From positions 963,501 to 1,027,500 of the forward strand of contig NZ_LR134318.1 in NCBI RefSeq assembly GCF_900636825.1: 64,000 nucleotides of DNA. The letters run 5' to 3'. Of the stretch, positions 35,341 through 45,592 are shown in pieces. The notes under the pieces were generated by a model. That model searched no databases and was not told the origin of the DNA. It was given only the letters and a program-made list of their open reading frames with translations. The translations under genes and the position numbers were made by a program. Numbering within the stretch: the stretch's first letter is position 1; every line of letters starts with the position of its first letter. This DNA comes from Pseudomonas fluorescens (lineage in GTDB: Bacteria > Pseudomonadota > Gammaproteobacteria > Pseudomonadales > Pseudomonadaceae).

Positions 35341-35520
35341 ACCCTCACCCCAGCCCTCTCCCGGAGGGAGAGGGGGCCGACCGAGTTGTCTTGCGCCATA
35401 CATTGACCCGACAAATCGGGTCGATTATGGATTCGGCGATGTCATTTCAGGTCGGTGGAATCATTGAAGATCCCGCGATCGGTTCCCTCTCCCTCTGGGA
35501 GAGGGCTAGGGTGAGGGGCT
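35341..35520. repeat. Inverted repeat pair, CCCTCACCCCAGCCCTCTCCC type
   Basis: Left arm ACCCTCACCCCAGCCCTCTC (35341-35373) and right arm ending GGGCTAGGGTGAGGGGC (35482-35520), about 110 nt apart. Same family as 7336-7499. Confidence 0.85.
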
Positions 35521-35568
35521 TTTGCTTTATCATTGGCATCCAACGACGCTCACCCAAGGCTCCCCGGC

Positions 35569-36510
35569 ATGCTGGCAATCTTTCTCGAAACCCTGAACAT
35601 CACCGCGCCGGTGTTTGCCATGCTGTTTCTCGGTGTGCTGCTCAAGCGCATCAACTGGATCAACGACAACTTTATCCACACGGCTTCGTCACTGGTGTTC
35701 AACGTGACCATGCCGGCGCTGCTGTTTCTCGGCATCCTCCACGCGGACCTGCATGCCGCGCTGCAACCTTCGCTACTGATCTACTTCTCTCTCGCCACCC
35801 TGGTGAGTTTCGCCGTGGCCTGGGGTTGGGCGATTTTCAAGTGTCCGCGGGAAGATCGCGGCATCTACACCCAAGGTGCGTTTCGCGGCAACAACGGCGT
35901 GATCGGTCTCGCGCTCGCCGCGAGCATGTACGGTGACTACGGAATTTCCCTCGGGGCGATTCTCGCGGCGCTGGTGATCCTGTTTTACAACACGCTGTCG
36001 ACCATCGTGCTGGCGGTGTACAGCCCGGTGATCAAGTCCGATCCGTGGAGCATCTGCAAAAGCGTGTTCAGCAATCCGCTGATCATCAGCGTGATTTCGG
36101 CGGCGCCGTTTGCCTATTTCAAGATCGGTTTGCCGGGCTGGCTGGAAACCTCCGGCCAGTATCTGGCGCAGACCACCTTGCCGCTGGCGTTGATCTGCAT
36201 TGGCGGCACGCTGTCGCTGGTGGCGTTGCGCAAGAGCGGCAAGATGGCACTCAGTTCCAGCCTGGTGAAGATGGTCGGCTTGCCCGTGCTGGCGACGCTG
36301 GGCGCGTGGTTGTGGGGCTTTCGCGGGGCGGAACTGGGGATTCTTTTTCTCTATTTTGGTAGCCCGACGGCAGCGGCGAGTTTCGTCATGGCGCGGGCGG
36401 CGCAGGGCAATCATGAGTTGGCAGCGGCGATTATCGTGCTGACCACGTTGATGGCGGCGATTACCACTAATGTCGGGATATTCGTTTTGCAGTGGGGCGG
36501 GTGGATCTGA
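35569..36510 (+). CDS. AEC-family transporter (auxin efflux carrier fold)
   Basis: Inner-membrane permease of 313 aa with about ten segments in two inverted halves. Typical features: FNVTMPALLF in segment 2 and AFRGNNGVIGLALA in segment 4. The second half has ALICIGGTLS and YFGSPTAAASFVMARA, the crossover motifs of the fold. ATG 35569 with AAGG upstream. Family members move organic acids such as malonate or auxin-like compounds; the substrate here is unknown. Confidence 0.87.
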   Translation: MLAIFLETLNITAPVFAMLFLGVLLKRINWINDNFIHTASSLVFNVTMPALLFLGILHADLHAALQPSLLIYFSLATLVSFAVAWGWAIFKCPREDRGIYTQGAFRGNNGVIGLALAASMYGDYGISLGAILAALVILFYNTLSTIVLAVYSPVIKSDPWSICKSVFSNPLIISVISAAPFAYFKIGLPGWLETSGQYLAQTTLPLALICIGGTLSLVALRKSGKMALSSSLVKMVGLPVLATLGAWLWGFRGAELGILFLYFGSPTAAASFVMARAAQGNHELAAAIIVLTTLMAAITTNVGIFVLQWGGWI

Positions 36511-36515
36511 GGCCA

Positions 36516-36606
36516 GATCAAAAGATCGCAGCCTCCGGCAGCTCCTACAAGAGACCGCATTTCCATGTAGGAGCTGCCGCAGGCTCGGGCCGCGTTCGGA
36601 CGATCT
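36516..36606. repeat. REPIN, inverted arrangement
   Basis: GATCGCAGCCTCCGGCAGCTCCTACA followed by TGTAGGAGCTGCCGCAGGCT, arms facing outward with a 15-nt centre. The right arm carries the variant CGGGCCGCGTTCGGACGATC tail. Confidence 0.85.
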
Positions 36607-36984
36607 TTAGCTTTTCTGGTAGGTATCGATCACTTCCTGCGCCGCGCGAAACGCATCGATCGCCGCGGGCACGCCGGCGTACACCGCGCAATGCAGCAAC
36701 GCTTCGCGAATTTCGTCTACCGTACAGCCGTTGTTCAGCGCACCGCGCACGTGGCCTTTCAATTCCTGCGGACACTTCAACGCAGTCAGCGCTGCCAGAG
36801 TAATCAGGCTGCGGGTTTTCAGTGGCAGACCATCACGGTTCCACACACCGCCCCAGGCGTGCTCGTTGACGAAATCCTGCAACGGCTGAGTGAACTCGGT
36901 GGCATTGCCCAATGCGCGATCAACGAAGGCATCGCCCATGACCTGACGACGGATTTCAACCCCGGATTGCTTCGACTCGCTCAT
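36607..36984 (-). CDS. Carboxymuconolactone decarboxylase (CMD) family protein
   Basis: 125 aa, the length of PcaC (4-carboxymuconolactone decarboxylase). It has EHAWGGVWNRDGLPLKTRSLITLAAL, GHVRGALNNGCTVDEIREALLHCAVYAGVPAAIDAFR. The conserved CMD pattern, including the H/R and E-x-x-x-x-x-C-x-x-Y-x-G-x-P region, looks intact. No protocatechuate-pathway genes adjoin it, so a detoxifying or other lactone role is possible. ATG overlaps the upstream antiporter stop (ATGA), implying coupled translation. Confidence 0.85.
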   Translation of the reverse strand: MSESKQSGVEIRRQVMGDAFVDRALGNATEFTQPLQDFVNEHAWGGVWNRDGLPLKTRSLITLAALTALKCPQELKGHVRGALNNGCTVDEIREALLHCAVYAGVPAAIDAFRAAQEVIDTYQKS

Positions 36985-38051
36985 GGCATATCACTCTTGT
37001 GGTGTTGGCGGCGCCAGGCGCGGATTGACGTGAACAGCAAGAACGTCAGCAGCGTCGGCAGGACATAAAACAGCATCAACCGCTCCAGTTTGCCGGCCAG
37101 CGGCATGCCGGTGGTGAACGACACCACGTGCAGCCCGTAGACCAGATACAAACCGAGCAGCAACAGGCCTTCAGCGCGGGTCACGCGGTAGCCGGAATAA
37201 AACACCGGCAGACACAGCGCGGCGACGCCGAGCATCACCGGCAAATCGAAATCCAAGGCGTTGGGCGAGACCGACAGCGGCGTCGGCGCGATCAGCGCGG
37301 TAAGACCCAGCACGCCGAGCAGATTGAACAGATTGGCGCCGATCACGTTGCCCACGGCGATGTCGCGCTGGCCGCGTAGCGCGGCGATCAACGAGGTCGC
37401 CAGTTCCGGCAGCGACGTGCCCACAGCCACCACGGTGAGGCCGATCACGCGTTCGGAAAAGCCCAGGTCCGTCGCCACCACCACGGCCGCGCCGAGCAGC
37501 AAATGCCCGGCAAACACCAACATCGCCAGACCGCCGACGATCATCAGCAAACTGCGAACCCAGGAGACTTGCGCGGTTTGCGCCTGCGGCGAATGCGGAC
37601 GCGTCGAGTGCCGTGACTGACGCAGCAGCAAACCGAGGTAGAGCGCCAGGGCACCGAGCAAGAGAATACCGTCGAAACGACCGATCTCTTCGTTCCAGGC
37701 CAGGACGAACACCAGCAGGCTGGCGCCGATCATCAGCGGGATATCCAGTCGCACCAGTTGCCGTGACACGCGCAACGGGATGATCAAGGCTGACAGGCCG
37801 AGAGTGACAAGGATGTTGAAAATGCTGCTGCCGACCACGCTGCTGACGGCAATGTCGGGGTTGTGCGCCAGCGCCGCCTGCACACTGACCGTCATCTGCG
37901 GCGCACTGCTGCCAACGGCGACAATCGTCAGGCCGATTATCAGCGGGCGCACGTGCAGACGTTCGGCCAAACCCACAGCGGCGCGCACCATCAGCTCGGC
38001 GCCGAGAATCAGCAGGCCGAGGCCGGCGAGCAGCTCGATGATGTTAATCAG
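36981..38051 (-). CDS. Calcium/sodium antiporter, CaCA family (YrbG-like)
   Basis: Inner-membrane cation exchanger of about 356 aa with two homologous five-helix repeats. The alpha motifs are VGSSAPQMTVSV and VGTSLPELATSLIAAL, followed by SSIFNILVTLG and ANLFNLLGVLG. Start codon is unclear: the family N-terminus matches INIIELLAGLGLLILGAELM, but no ATG/GTG/TTG lies in front of it. Candidates are CTG 38051, ATT 38075 (GGAG 8 nt upstream), or TTG 38171 inside the RlpA gene; ATG 37991 would cut off helix 1. Confidence 0.85.
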   Translation of the reverse strand: MINIIELLAGLGLLILGAELMVRAAVGLAERLHVRPLIIGLTIVAVGSSAPQMTVSVQAALAHNPDIAVSSVVGSSIFNILVTLGLSALIIPLRVSRQLVRLDIPLMIGASLLVFVLAWNEEIGRFDGILLLGALALYLGLLLRQSRHSTRPHSPQAQTAQVSWVRSLLMIVGGLAMLVFAGHLLLGAAVVVATDLGFSERVIGLTVVAVGTSLPELATSLIAALRGQRDIAVGNVIGANLFNLLGVLGLTALIAPTPLSVSPNALDFDLPVMLGVAALCLPVFYSGYRVTRAEGLLLLGLYLVYGLHVVSFTTGMPLAGKLERLMLFYVLPTLLTFLLFTSIRAWRRQHHKSDMP

Positions 38052-38088
38052 CGGTAGATCGGCTAATCCGAAAATGGTCGGCGCTCCA

Positions 38089-38460
38089 TCAGTCGAGGGC
38101 CTGCACGCGCACCCGTGCGGTGCCGCTGCGCAACATACCGATATCGTCGGCGGCTTCGCGCGACAAATCAATCAGCCGACCACGGGTGTGCGGGCCACGG
38201 TCGTTGATACGGACCACAACGGATTCATCGTTTTTCAGATTGGTGACCTTCACCCGTGTGCCGAACGGCAACTGGCGGTGGGCAGCGGTCAAGGAATGCT
38301 GGTTGAACGCTTCGCCGCTGGCGGTGCGCTTACCATGGTGTTTGGCTCCGTAATAGGAGGCGACGCCGGTCTGGTCGTAACCGTGCGGGTCGATGACGTC
38401 GTTGCTGGCGCAACCGGCCAGCAGAGAGAGCAGGGCGCAGCTGAGGAACAGACGCTTCAT
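38089..38460 (-). CDS. RlpA-like lipoprotein (double-psi beta-barrel)
   Basis: 123-aa outer-membrane-type lipoprotein: signal with lipobox LAGC (C17), then a DPBB domain with GVASYYGAKHHGKRTASGEAF, LPFGTRVKVTNLKND and the catalytic-type RINDRGPHTRGRLIDLS. RlpA proteins cleave naked glycan strands at the septum; this copy lacks the C-terminal SPOR domain, so it is not the main septal RlpA. First gene of the three-gene operon with the antiporter and CMD gene. Confidence 0.88.
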   Translation of the reverse strand: MKRLFLSCALLSLLAGCASNDVIDPHGYDQTGVASYYGAKHHGKRTASGEAFNQHSLTAAHRQLPFGTRVKVTNLKNDESVVVRINDRGPHTRGRLIDLSREAADDIGMLRSGTARVRVQALD

Positions 38461-38511
38461 TCAAAGGCTCCACAAAACAAATGTGGAAACAACCCGGTAT
38501 GGGGATGAGCT

Positions 38512-38623
38512 TCTGTGGCGAGGGGATTTATCCCCGATGGGGCGCGCAGCGGCTCCAAATTCCAAGTACACAGGAATTGGGACTGCTTCGCAGCCCGTCG
38601 GGGATAAATCCCCTCACCACAAA
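38512..38623. repeat. REP palindrome, TGTGGCGAGGGGATTTATCCCC type
   Basis: CTGTGGCGAGGGGATTTATC and inverted GATAAATCCCCTCACCACA arms, ~50 nt apart. A third REP class in the window, seen only once as a full pair. Confidence 0.85.
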
Positions 38624-38658
38624 ATCCGTCCAGCCACAGAGGATTATTCCCACAGGGG

Positions 38659-38686
38659 ATGGAGCCAGGCTTTGAGTCTGGCTCCA
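38659..38686. terminator. Stem-loop after gatB
   Basis: GGAGCCAG/CTGGCTCC with a 9-nt loop, starting 7 nt past the gatB stop on the minus strand. T-run is present only on the plus strand (ATTTTC), so efficiency for gatB is uncertain. Confidence 0.55.
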
Positions 38687-38692
38687 TTTTCA

Positions 38693-40138
38693 TCAGCCTT
38701 CGAGCTTGCTTTTCAGCAGTTCGTTCACCTGCTGCGGGTTGGCTTTGCCTTTCGACGCTTTCATCGCCTGACCGACGAAGAAGCCGAACATCTTGCCGCG
38801 CTTGGCTTCGTCTGCCGCACGGTACTGTTCGACCTGCTCAGCGTTGGCCGCGAGCATTTCATCGAGCACGGCCGAGATCGCACCGCTGTCGGTAACCTGC
38901 TTCAGACCGCGCTTTTCGATGATCTCGTCAGCACTGCCTTCGCCGTTGGCCATCGCTTCAAATACCACCTTGGCAATTTTGCCGGAGATGGTGTTGTCCT
39001 TGATGCGCTGCAGCATGCCGCCCAATTGCTCGGCGGACACTGGCGATTCGTCGATGTCCAGGCCTTGCTTGTTGAGCAAGCTGCCCAACTCGACCATCAC
39101 CCAGTTTGCCGCCAGTTTGGCGTCGCCACCGATGGCCGCGACTTTCTCGAAGTAATCCGCCTGCTCTCGACTGGTCGCCAGCACGTTGGCATCGTAGGCC
39201 GACAGACCGAACTGGCTCTGGAAACGCTCGCGCTTTTGCGGCGGCAGTTCCGGCAAGGTGGCGCGCACCTCGCCGAGGAACGACTCTTCGATAACCACTG
39301 GCAGCAGGTCCGGATCGGGGAAGTAACGGTAATCGTTGGCTTCCTCTTTCGAGCGCATCGGACGGGTCTCGTCCTTGTTCGGATCGTACAGGCGGGTCTG
39401 CTGGATCACTTTGCCGCCGTCTTCGATCAGCTCGATCTGGCGCTGGATCTCGGAGTTGATCGCCTTCTCGATGAAGCGGAACGAGTTGACGTTTTTGATC
39501 TCGCAGCGGGTGCCGAATTCAACCTGGCCTTTCGGACGGATCGACACGTTGCAGTCGCAACGCAACGAGCCTTCGGCCATGTTGCCGTCGCAGATGCCGA
39601 GGTAGCGCACCAGCGCGTGGATCGCCTTGACGTAAGCTACGGCTTCCTTGGCGCTGCGCATGTCCGGCTCGGAAACGATTTCCAGCAGCGGCGTGCCGGC
39701 ACGGTTCAGATCGATGCCGGTGGCACCGTTGAATTCTTCGTGCAGGCTCTTGCCGGCGTCTTCTTCCAGGTGCGCGCGGGTGATGCCGACGCGTTTCACC
39801 GTGCCGTCTTCCAGGGCGATGTCCAGGTGGCCCTTGCCGACGATCGGCAACTCCATCTGGCTGATCTGATAGCCCTTGGGCAGATCCGGGTAGAAATAGT
39901 TTTTACGGGCGAACACGTTGTGCTGACCGATCTCGGCGTCAATCGCCAGACCGAACATCACCGCCATGCGCACCGCTTCCTGGTTCAGCACCGGCAGCAC
40001 GCCGGGCATGCCCAGGTCGATCAGGCTGGCCTGGGTGTTCGGCTCGGAACCGAAGGTGGTGGAACTACCGGAAAAGATTTTCGATCGGGTGGTGAGCTGA
40101 GTATGAATCTCCAGCCCGATCACGACTTCCCATTGCAT
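38693..40138 (-). CDS. gatB: Asp-tRNA(Asn)/Glu-tRNA(Gln) amidotransferase subunit B
   Basis: Binds the mischarged tRNA and phosphorylates its acyl group before amidation. 481 aa with [20 protein letters not shown] at the start, [14 protein letters not shown], and the [16 protein letters not shown] segment. The GatB/YqeY tail ends [12 protein letters not shown]. It starts 10 nt after gatA. Complete and normal length; last gene of gatCAB. Confidence 0.97.
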   Translation of the reverse strand: MQWEVVIGLEIHTQLTTRSKIFSGSSTTFGSEPNTQASLIDLGMPGVLPVLNQEAVRMAVMFGLAIDAEIGQHNVFARKNYFYPDLPKGYQISQMELPIVGKGHLDIALEDGTVKRVGITRAHLEEDAGKSLHEEFNGATGIDLNRAGTPLLEIVSEPDMRSAKEAVAYVKAIHALVRYLGICDGNMAEGSLRCDCNVSIRPKGQVEFGTRCEIKNVNSFRFIEKAINSEIQRQIELIEDGGKVIQQTRLYDPNKDETRPMRSKEEANDYRYFPDPDLLPVVIEESFLGEVRATLPELPPQKRERFQSQFGLSAYDANVLATSREQADYFEKVAAIGGDAKLAANWVMVELGSLLNKQGLDIDESPVSAEQLGGMLQRIKDNTISGKIAKVVFEAMANGEGSADEIIEKRGLKQVTDSGAISAVLDEMLAANAEQVEQYRAADEAKRGKMFGFFVGQAMKASKGKANPQQVNELLKSKLEG

Positions 40139-40148
40139 GTGTGTCTCC

Positions 40149-41600
40149 TCAGAAGCCGGTTGGGGTGCGGGTGTGCCAGTCAGTGTTCAACTGATACTGG
40201 TGCGCAACATTAAGCAAACGGCCTTCCTGGAAATACGGCGCGAGCAACTGCACGCCCACCGGCAGACCGTTGACAAAACCGGCCGGCATCGACAGACCTG
40301 GCAGGCCTGCGAGGTTGGCGGTGATGGTGTAGACGTCTTCCAGATAGGCAGCAACCGGGTCGCTGTTCTTCGCGCCGAGTTTCCACGCCGGGTTCGGCGT
40401 GGTTGGGCCGAGAATGATGTCGACTTCGTTGAAAGCCGCCATGAAATCGTTTTTCACCAGACGACGGATCTTCTGCGCTTTCAGGTAGTAGGCGTCGTAG
40501 TAACCGGCGGAGAGCGCGTATGCACCGACCATGATCCGGCGCTGCACTTCAGGGCCGAAGCCTTCGCCACGGGAGCGTTTGTACAGATCGATCAGGTCTT
40601 TCGGTTGCTCGCAACGGTGGCCGAAACGCACGCCATCGAAACGCGACAGGTTCGAAGAGGCTTCTGCCGGGGCGATCACGTAATACGCCGGAATCGCGTG
40701 CTGCATGTTCGGCAGGCTGATTTCCTTGATCACCGCACCGAGCTTCTGCAACTGCTGGATGCTGTTCTGGATCAGCTCGGCGATGCGCGGGTCGAGACCG
40801 GCGCTGAAGTATTCCTTCGGCACGCCGATGCGCAGGCCTTGCAGCGAGTCGCCGAGACTGGCGGAGTAATCCGGCACGGGCTCATCGATGCTGGTGGAGT
40901 CGTTCTGATCGAAGCCGGCCATACCTTGCAACAAAATTGCGCAGTCTTCGGCCGTGCGCGCCAGCGGCCCGCCCTGATCGAGGCTGGAGGCGTAAGCGAT
41001 CATGCCCCAGCGCGAAACGCGACCGTACGTCGGTTTCAGACCAGTGAGATTGGTGAACGCCGCTGGCTGACGGATCGAGCCACCGGTGTCGGTGGCGGTC
41101 GCCGCAGGCAGCAGGCGAGCGGCGACGGCGGCTGCCGAACCACCGGACGAGCCGCCCGGTACATGTTCCAGGTTCCACGGGTTTTTCACCGCGCCATACC
41201 AGCTCGACTCGTTGGCCGAACCCATGGCGAATTCGTCCATGTTGGTTTTGCCCAGAGTCACGGCGCCGGCGGCAGCCAGTTTCGCGACCACGGTCGCGTC
41301 GTACGGAGCCTTGAAGTTGTCGAGCATCTTCGAGCCGCAGCTGGTGCGAATGCCCTGGGTGCAGAACAAGTCCTTGTGAGCGATCGGCGCGCCAAGCAGG
41401 GCGCCGCTCTCACCGTTGGCGCGGCGCGCATCGGCGGCTTTCGCCTGCTCGAGGGCCAGCTCTTCGGTGAGGCTGATGAAACTGTTGAGCTGCGGATCAA
41501 GCTGGGTAATACGCGCCAGCAGGACTTTGGTCAGCTCTTCGGAGGAAAACTTTTTATCGGCGAGACCGCGGGCGATCTCGGCCAGAGTCATTTGATGCAT
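40149..41600 (-). CDS. gatA: Asp-tRNA(Asn)/Glu-tRNA(Gln) amidotransferase subunit A
   Basis: Glutaminase subunit that supplies ammonia, 483 aa, amidase-signature family. Catalytic triad visible as K76 (PIAHKD), cis-S151 (PGGSSGGSA) and nucleophile S175 (DTGGSIRQP). ATG 41600 has GAG 6 nt upstream; an internal ATG three codons on is possible. Seventeen nt after gatC. Confidence 0.97.
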   Translation of the reverse strand: MHQMTLAEIARGLADKKFSSEELTKVLLARITQLDPQLNSFISLTEELALEQAKAADARRANGESGALLGAPIAHKDLFCTQGIRTSCGSKMLDNFKAPYDATVVAKLAAAGAVTLGKTNMDEFAMGSANESSWYGAVKNPWNLEHVPGGSSGGSAAAVAARLLPAATATDTGGSIRQPAAFTNLTGLKPTYGRVSRWGMIAYASSLDQGGPLARTAEDCAILLQGMAGFDQNDSTSIDEPVPDYSASLGDSLQGLRIGVPKEYFSAGLDPRIAELIQNSIQQLQKLGAVIKEISLPNMQHAIPAYYVIAPAEASSNLSRFDGVRFGHRCEQPKDLIDLYKRSRGEGFGPEVQRRIMVGAYALSAGYYDAYYLKAQKIRRLVKNDFMAAFNEVDIILGPTTPNPAWKLGAKNSDPVAAYLEDVYTITANLAGLPGLSMPAGFVNGLPVGVQLLAPYFQEGRLLNVAHQYQLNTDWHTRTPTGF

Positions 41601-41616
41601 TGCAGGCTCTTTCCCT

Positions 41617-41904
41617 TTAGTCGATGACTTTCGGAACCAGATACAGGCCGTTTTCGACCGCTGGTGCGATGGACTGGTAGGCCTCGCGGTTATTCGTCTC
41701 GGTCACGACATCGGCGCGCAGGCGCTGACTGGCTTCCAGCGGGTGCGCCAGAGGTTCGATACCGTCGGTATCGACCGCCTGCATTTCGTCGACCAGCCCG
41801 AGAATGCTGTTGAGGGCGGAAGTGATATGTGGAAGATCGGCATCATCGAGGCCAAGGCAGGCCAGATGCGCGATTTTTTCCACGTCGGAGCGTTCTAGCG
41901 CCAT
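41617..41904 (-). CDS. gatC: Asp-tRNA(Asn)/Glu-tRNA(Gln) amidotransferase subunit C
   Basis: 95-aa belt protein that clamps GatA to GatB. Family features are [16 protein letters not shown] near the N-terminus, [20 protein letters not shown] in the middle and [12 protein letters not shown] at the end. ATG 41904 follows AGGAG. First gene of gatCAB, divergent from mreB. An imperfect palindrome ACGGAC-GTC-GTCCGT lies at 41929-41943 in the shared upstream region. Confidence 0.96.
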   Translation of the reverse strand: MALERSDVEKIAHLACLGLDDADLPHITSALNSILGLVDEMQAVDTDGIEPLAHPLEASQRLRADVVTETNNREAYQSIAPAVENGLYLVPKVID

Positions 41905-42042
41905 CGGGATTCTCCTGTGGAAAACAGAACGGACGTCGTCCGTGTGTTAGATTGTCGGAACACTACCGCACTTCTACGGTCATAAGGCCGCGATTGTGGG
42001 GCTTGGTGCACAGAAAAGCGGCCAATTTAACATATTGGCGCC

Positions 42043-42071
42043 TTGCCCAAAATCCCTGTCGTTGTTAGAGT
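42043..42071 (+). promoter_or_regulatory. Predicted sigma-70 promoter of mreB
   Basis: TTGCCC (42043-42048) and TAGAGT (42066-42071) with a 17-nt spacer, 45 bp before the mreB ATG. Confidence 0.45.
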
Positions 42072-42103
42072 TTGCCGCACTTTTTTACCCACGCGTTGCC
42101 TAG

Positions 42104-43153
<1,050 letters not shown>

Positions 43154-43185
43154 GTCGCCGAGTGCAATACGTGGGTGAGCGCGCG

Positions 43186-43211
43186 CAGGCAGCACTTTGC
43201 AGTGCTGCCTG
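43186..43211 (+). terminator. Stem-loop between mreB and mreC
   Basis: CAGGCAGCACT-TTGC-AGTGCTGCCTG, a perfect 11-bp stem followed by TTGGCGTTTATC. Likely a partial terminator or processing site that makes mreB more abundant than mreCD. Confidence 0.75.
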
Positions 43212-43296
43212 TTGGCGTTTATCTTCTGTCAGTCTTCATCCAGGCCGGTTTGATGCCGTATGAATAAACAGAACATTTGCCTGGGAGGAGCGGCTT

Positions 43297-44412
43297 ATTA
43301 AACCGCTTTTCGCCAAAGGCCCTTCGTTGGGCGTGCGCCTGTTGGTGCTGGCCGTGCTGTCGGTCGCGCTGATGGTGGTCGATGCCCGTTTCGAGCTGCT
43401 CAAGCCCGCGCGCAAACAAGCATCGCTGGTGCTGATGGACGCCTACTGGATCACCGATCTGCCCGGCCGCTTGTGGGAAGGGATCGCCAGTCAGTTCGGC
43501 AGCCGTACCGAGCTTGTCGCCGAAAACGAAAAACTCAAGACCGAGAACCTGCTGCTGCAGGGGCGCATGCAAAAGCTTGCCGCCCTCACCGAGCAGAACG
43601 TTCGGCTGCGCGAGTTGCTCAATTCCTCCGCACTGGTCAACGAAAAGGTCGAAGTGGCCGAGTTGATCGGCATGGACCCGAACCCGTTCACTCATCGCAT
43701 CATCATCAATAAAGGTGAGCGTGATGGCGTGGTGCTTGGTCAGCCGGTGCTCGACGCGCGCGGCTTGATGGGCCAAGTGGTGGAGTTGATGCCGTATACG
43801 TCGCGGGTATTGCTGTTGACCGACACCACTCACAGCATTCCTGTGCAGGTCAATCGTAACGGCTTGCGCGCGATTGCCAGCGGCACCGGTAACCCGGAGC
43901 GCCTGGAATTACGCCATGTTGCCGACACGGCGGACATCAAAGAGGGCGATCTGCTGGTCAGCTCCGGCCTCGGCCAGCGCTTCCCCGCGGGTTATCCGGT
44001 GGCAACGGTGAAGGAAGTGATCCACGATTCCGGTCAGCCGTTTGCCATCGTCCGCGCGGTGCCGACCGCAGCTTTGAATCGCAGCCGTTACTTGCTGCTG
44101 GTGTTCAGCGACAATCGCACCGCCGAAGAGCGTGCCAATGACGCGGCGCAGGCGCAGGAACAGCTCGATGCCCACGGCGGCGGTCCGATGTTGCCGGCCA
44201 GCGTGCCGAAGCCTTTGATCATGCCTGCCACACCGGCGACGACTGCTGCTACGCCGACCGCGGAAGCGGCAGCGCCCGCAGCCACACCTGCCGCTACACC
44301 GGCGAAACCCGCCGCGAGCAAACCGCCCACCACCGCACCGGCCGCTGCCAAGCCGCCGGCCGCGAGCAAACCACCGGTGAAACCGCCGGCAACCACGGGG
44401 GGACGCGAATAA
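43297..44412 (+). CDS. mreC: Rod-shape-determining protein MreC (apparent ATT start)
   Basis: Bitopic periplasmic scaffold of the elongasome, 371 aa: short cytoplasmic tail, transmembrane helix (~10-30), coiled coil (~65-105), two beta domains (~115-275), and an Ala/Pro/Lys-rich tail. No ATG/GTG exists before the conserved N-terminus IKPLFAKGPSLGVRL, which aligns with E. coli MKPIFSRGPSL. ATT 43297 with GGGAGGAG 6 nt upstream is the best start; TTG 43327 would remove ten conserved residues. Stop overlaps the mreD ATG. Confidence 0.93.
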   Translation: MKPLFAKGPSLGVRLLVLAVLSVALMVVDARFELLKPARKQASLVLMDAYWITDLPGRLWEGIASQFGSRTELVAENEKLKTENLLLQGRMQKLAALTEQNVRLRELLNSSALVNEKVEVAELIGMDPNPFTHRIIINKGERDGVVLGQPVLDARGLMGQVVELMPYTSRVLLLTDTTHSIPVQVNRNGLRAIASGTGNPERLELRHVADTADIKEGDLLVSSGLGQRFPAGYPVATVKEVIHDSGQPFAIVRAVPTAALNRSRYLLLVFSDNRTAEERANDAAQAQEQLDAHGGGPMLPASVPKPLIMPATPATTAATPTAEAAAPAATPAATPAKPAASKPPTTAPAAAKPPAASKPPVKPPATTGGRE

Positions 44413-44903
44413 TGGTCGGTGCCAAAGCTTCCGGAAACGGCTGGATGATCTGGCTGACGTTCGTCGTCGGTATCCTGCTCAGTGTTTCGCCGTTACCGAT
44501 TTTCATGGAAATCCTTCGTCCGCTGTGGCTCGCCTTGCTCGTGACCTTCTGGGCGCTGTATATGCCGCATACGGTCGGCATGGTCACGGCGTTCTGCCTG
44601 GGGCTGGCCGAAGATGTGCTGCAGGGCGATCTGCTTGGCCAGAACGCGCTGATCCTGACCTTGATCACCTTCCTTGTTCTGTCGTTGCAGCAGCGGCTGC
44701 GCATGTTTCCCATGTGGCAGCAGTGTCTGGTCATCCTGGTCATCTTCGGCCTCGCGCAACTGGCGCAGCTGTGGCTGAGCGCTTTGACCGGTAATCGCCA
44801 GCCAACCCTTGCGCTGGTCCTGCCGGCGTTGGTCAGTGCCTTGCTCTGGCCGTGGGTCAGCTTCGCCCTTCGCGGAATGTGCCGACGCTACAGAATCTAC
44901 TGA
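44412..44903 (+). CDS. mreD: Rod-shape-determining protein MreD
   Basis: Integral membrane elongasome subunit of 163 aa with about five hydrophobic segments and the family segment [23 protein letters not shown] 44412 shares one base with the mreC TAA, so it is translationally coupled. Confidence 0.93.
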   Translation: MVGAKASGNGWMIWLTFVVGILLSVSPLPIFMEILRPLWLALLVTFWALYMPHTVGMVTAFCLGLAEDVLQGDLLGQNALILTLITFLVLSLQQRLRMFPMWQQCLVILVIFGLAQLAQLWLSALTGNRQPTLALVLPALVSALLWPWVSFALRGMCRRYRIY

Positions 44904-44937
44904 CCGGAAGCAGGGCACTGAACAGGGAGATGTTTTG

Positions 44938-45534
44938 ATGAAACGGCTTTACCTCGCTTCCGGATCGCCACGTCGCCGCGAGCTGCTGACGCAGATCGGC
45001 GTGGCGTTCTCCGCTATCAGTGCGGACATCGATGAAACCCCATTTTCCGAAGAATCGCCCTCGGCCTACGTCGAACGCCTCGCGCGTGGCAAGGCCGAAG
45101 CTGGCCGGTGCACGGTCGTGTCCGACGCACCATTCTGCGTGCTGGGCGCTGACACCGCTGTGGTACTCGACGGAAAGATTCTCGGCAAACCGGTGGACGA
45201 AGCTGACGCATGCGCCATGCTGATGATGTTGTCGGGTAGGGAGCACGAAGTGCTGACCGCCATCGCCGTGCTCGAGGGCGAACGCTGCGAGTCGCGGGTG
45301 GTACGCAGTCTTGTGCGGTTTCGGCCGATCAGCCGCGAGGAGGCCGCTGCCTATTGGGCGAGCGGCGAGCCGCGCGACAAGGCCGGCGGTTACGGCATCC
45401 AGGGCCTCGGTGGCGTGTTCGTCGCCGGGCTCAACGGCAGCTATTCGGCGGTGGTCGGCCTGCCTGTTTGCGAAACCGCAGAACTGTTGGGCCATTTCGG
45501 CATACCCTGTTGGCAAAACCTGAACGCGCAATAA
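44938..45534 (+). CDS. maf: Maf nucleotide pyrophosphatase (dTTP/UTP type, YhdE-like)
   Basis: Hydrolyses non-canonical or excess nucleoside triphosphates. 198 aa with [18 protein letters not shown] at the N-terminus, the catalytic SARGK-like [29 protein letters not shown], and the C-terminal [20 protein letters not shown] typical of YhdE. ATG 44938 begins MKRLYLAS; the frame upstream is inside mreD. Usual neighbour of mreBCD and rng. Confidence 0.94.
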   Translation: MKRLYLASGSPRRRELLTQIGVAFSAISADIDETPFSEESPSAYVERLARGKAEAGRCTVVSDAPFCVLGADTAVVLDGKILGKPVDEADACAMLMMLSGREHEVLTAIAVLEGERCESRVVRSLVRFRPISREEAAAYWASGEPRDKAGGYGIQGLGGVFVAGLNGSYSAVVGLPVCETAELLGHFGIPCWQNLNAQ

Positions 45535-45592
45535 GCGGCGTACGAATCCAGATGCGGCCACTATCGTGAACATGCCTGAACGAGATCCTGCC

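Noticed and set aside
38512..38623. Possible CRISPR-like repeat from the repeated GGGATAAATCCCC
   Set aside because: Only two inverted arms of one palindrome; no direct repeats or spacers.
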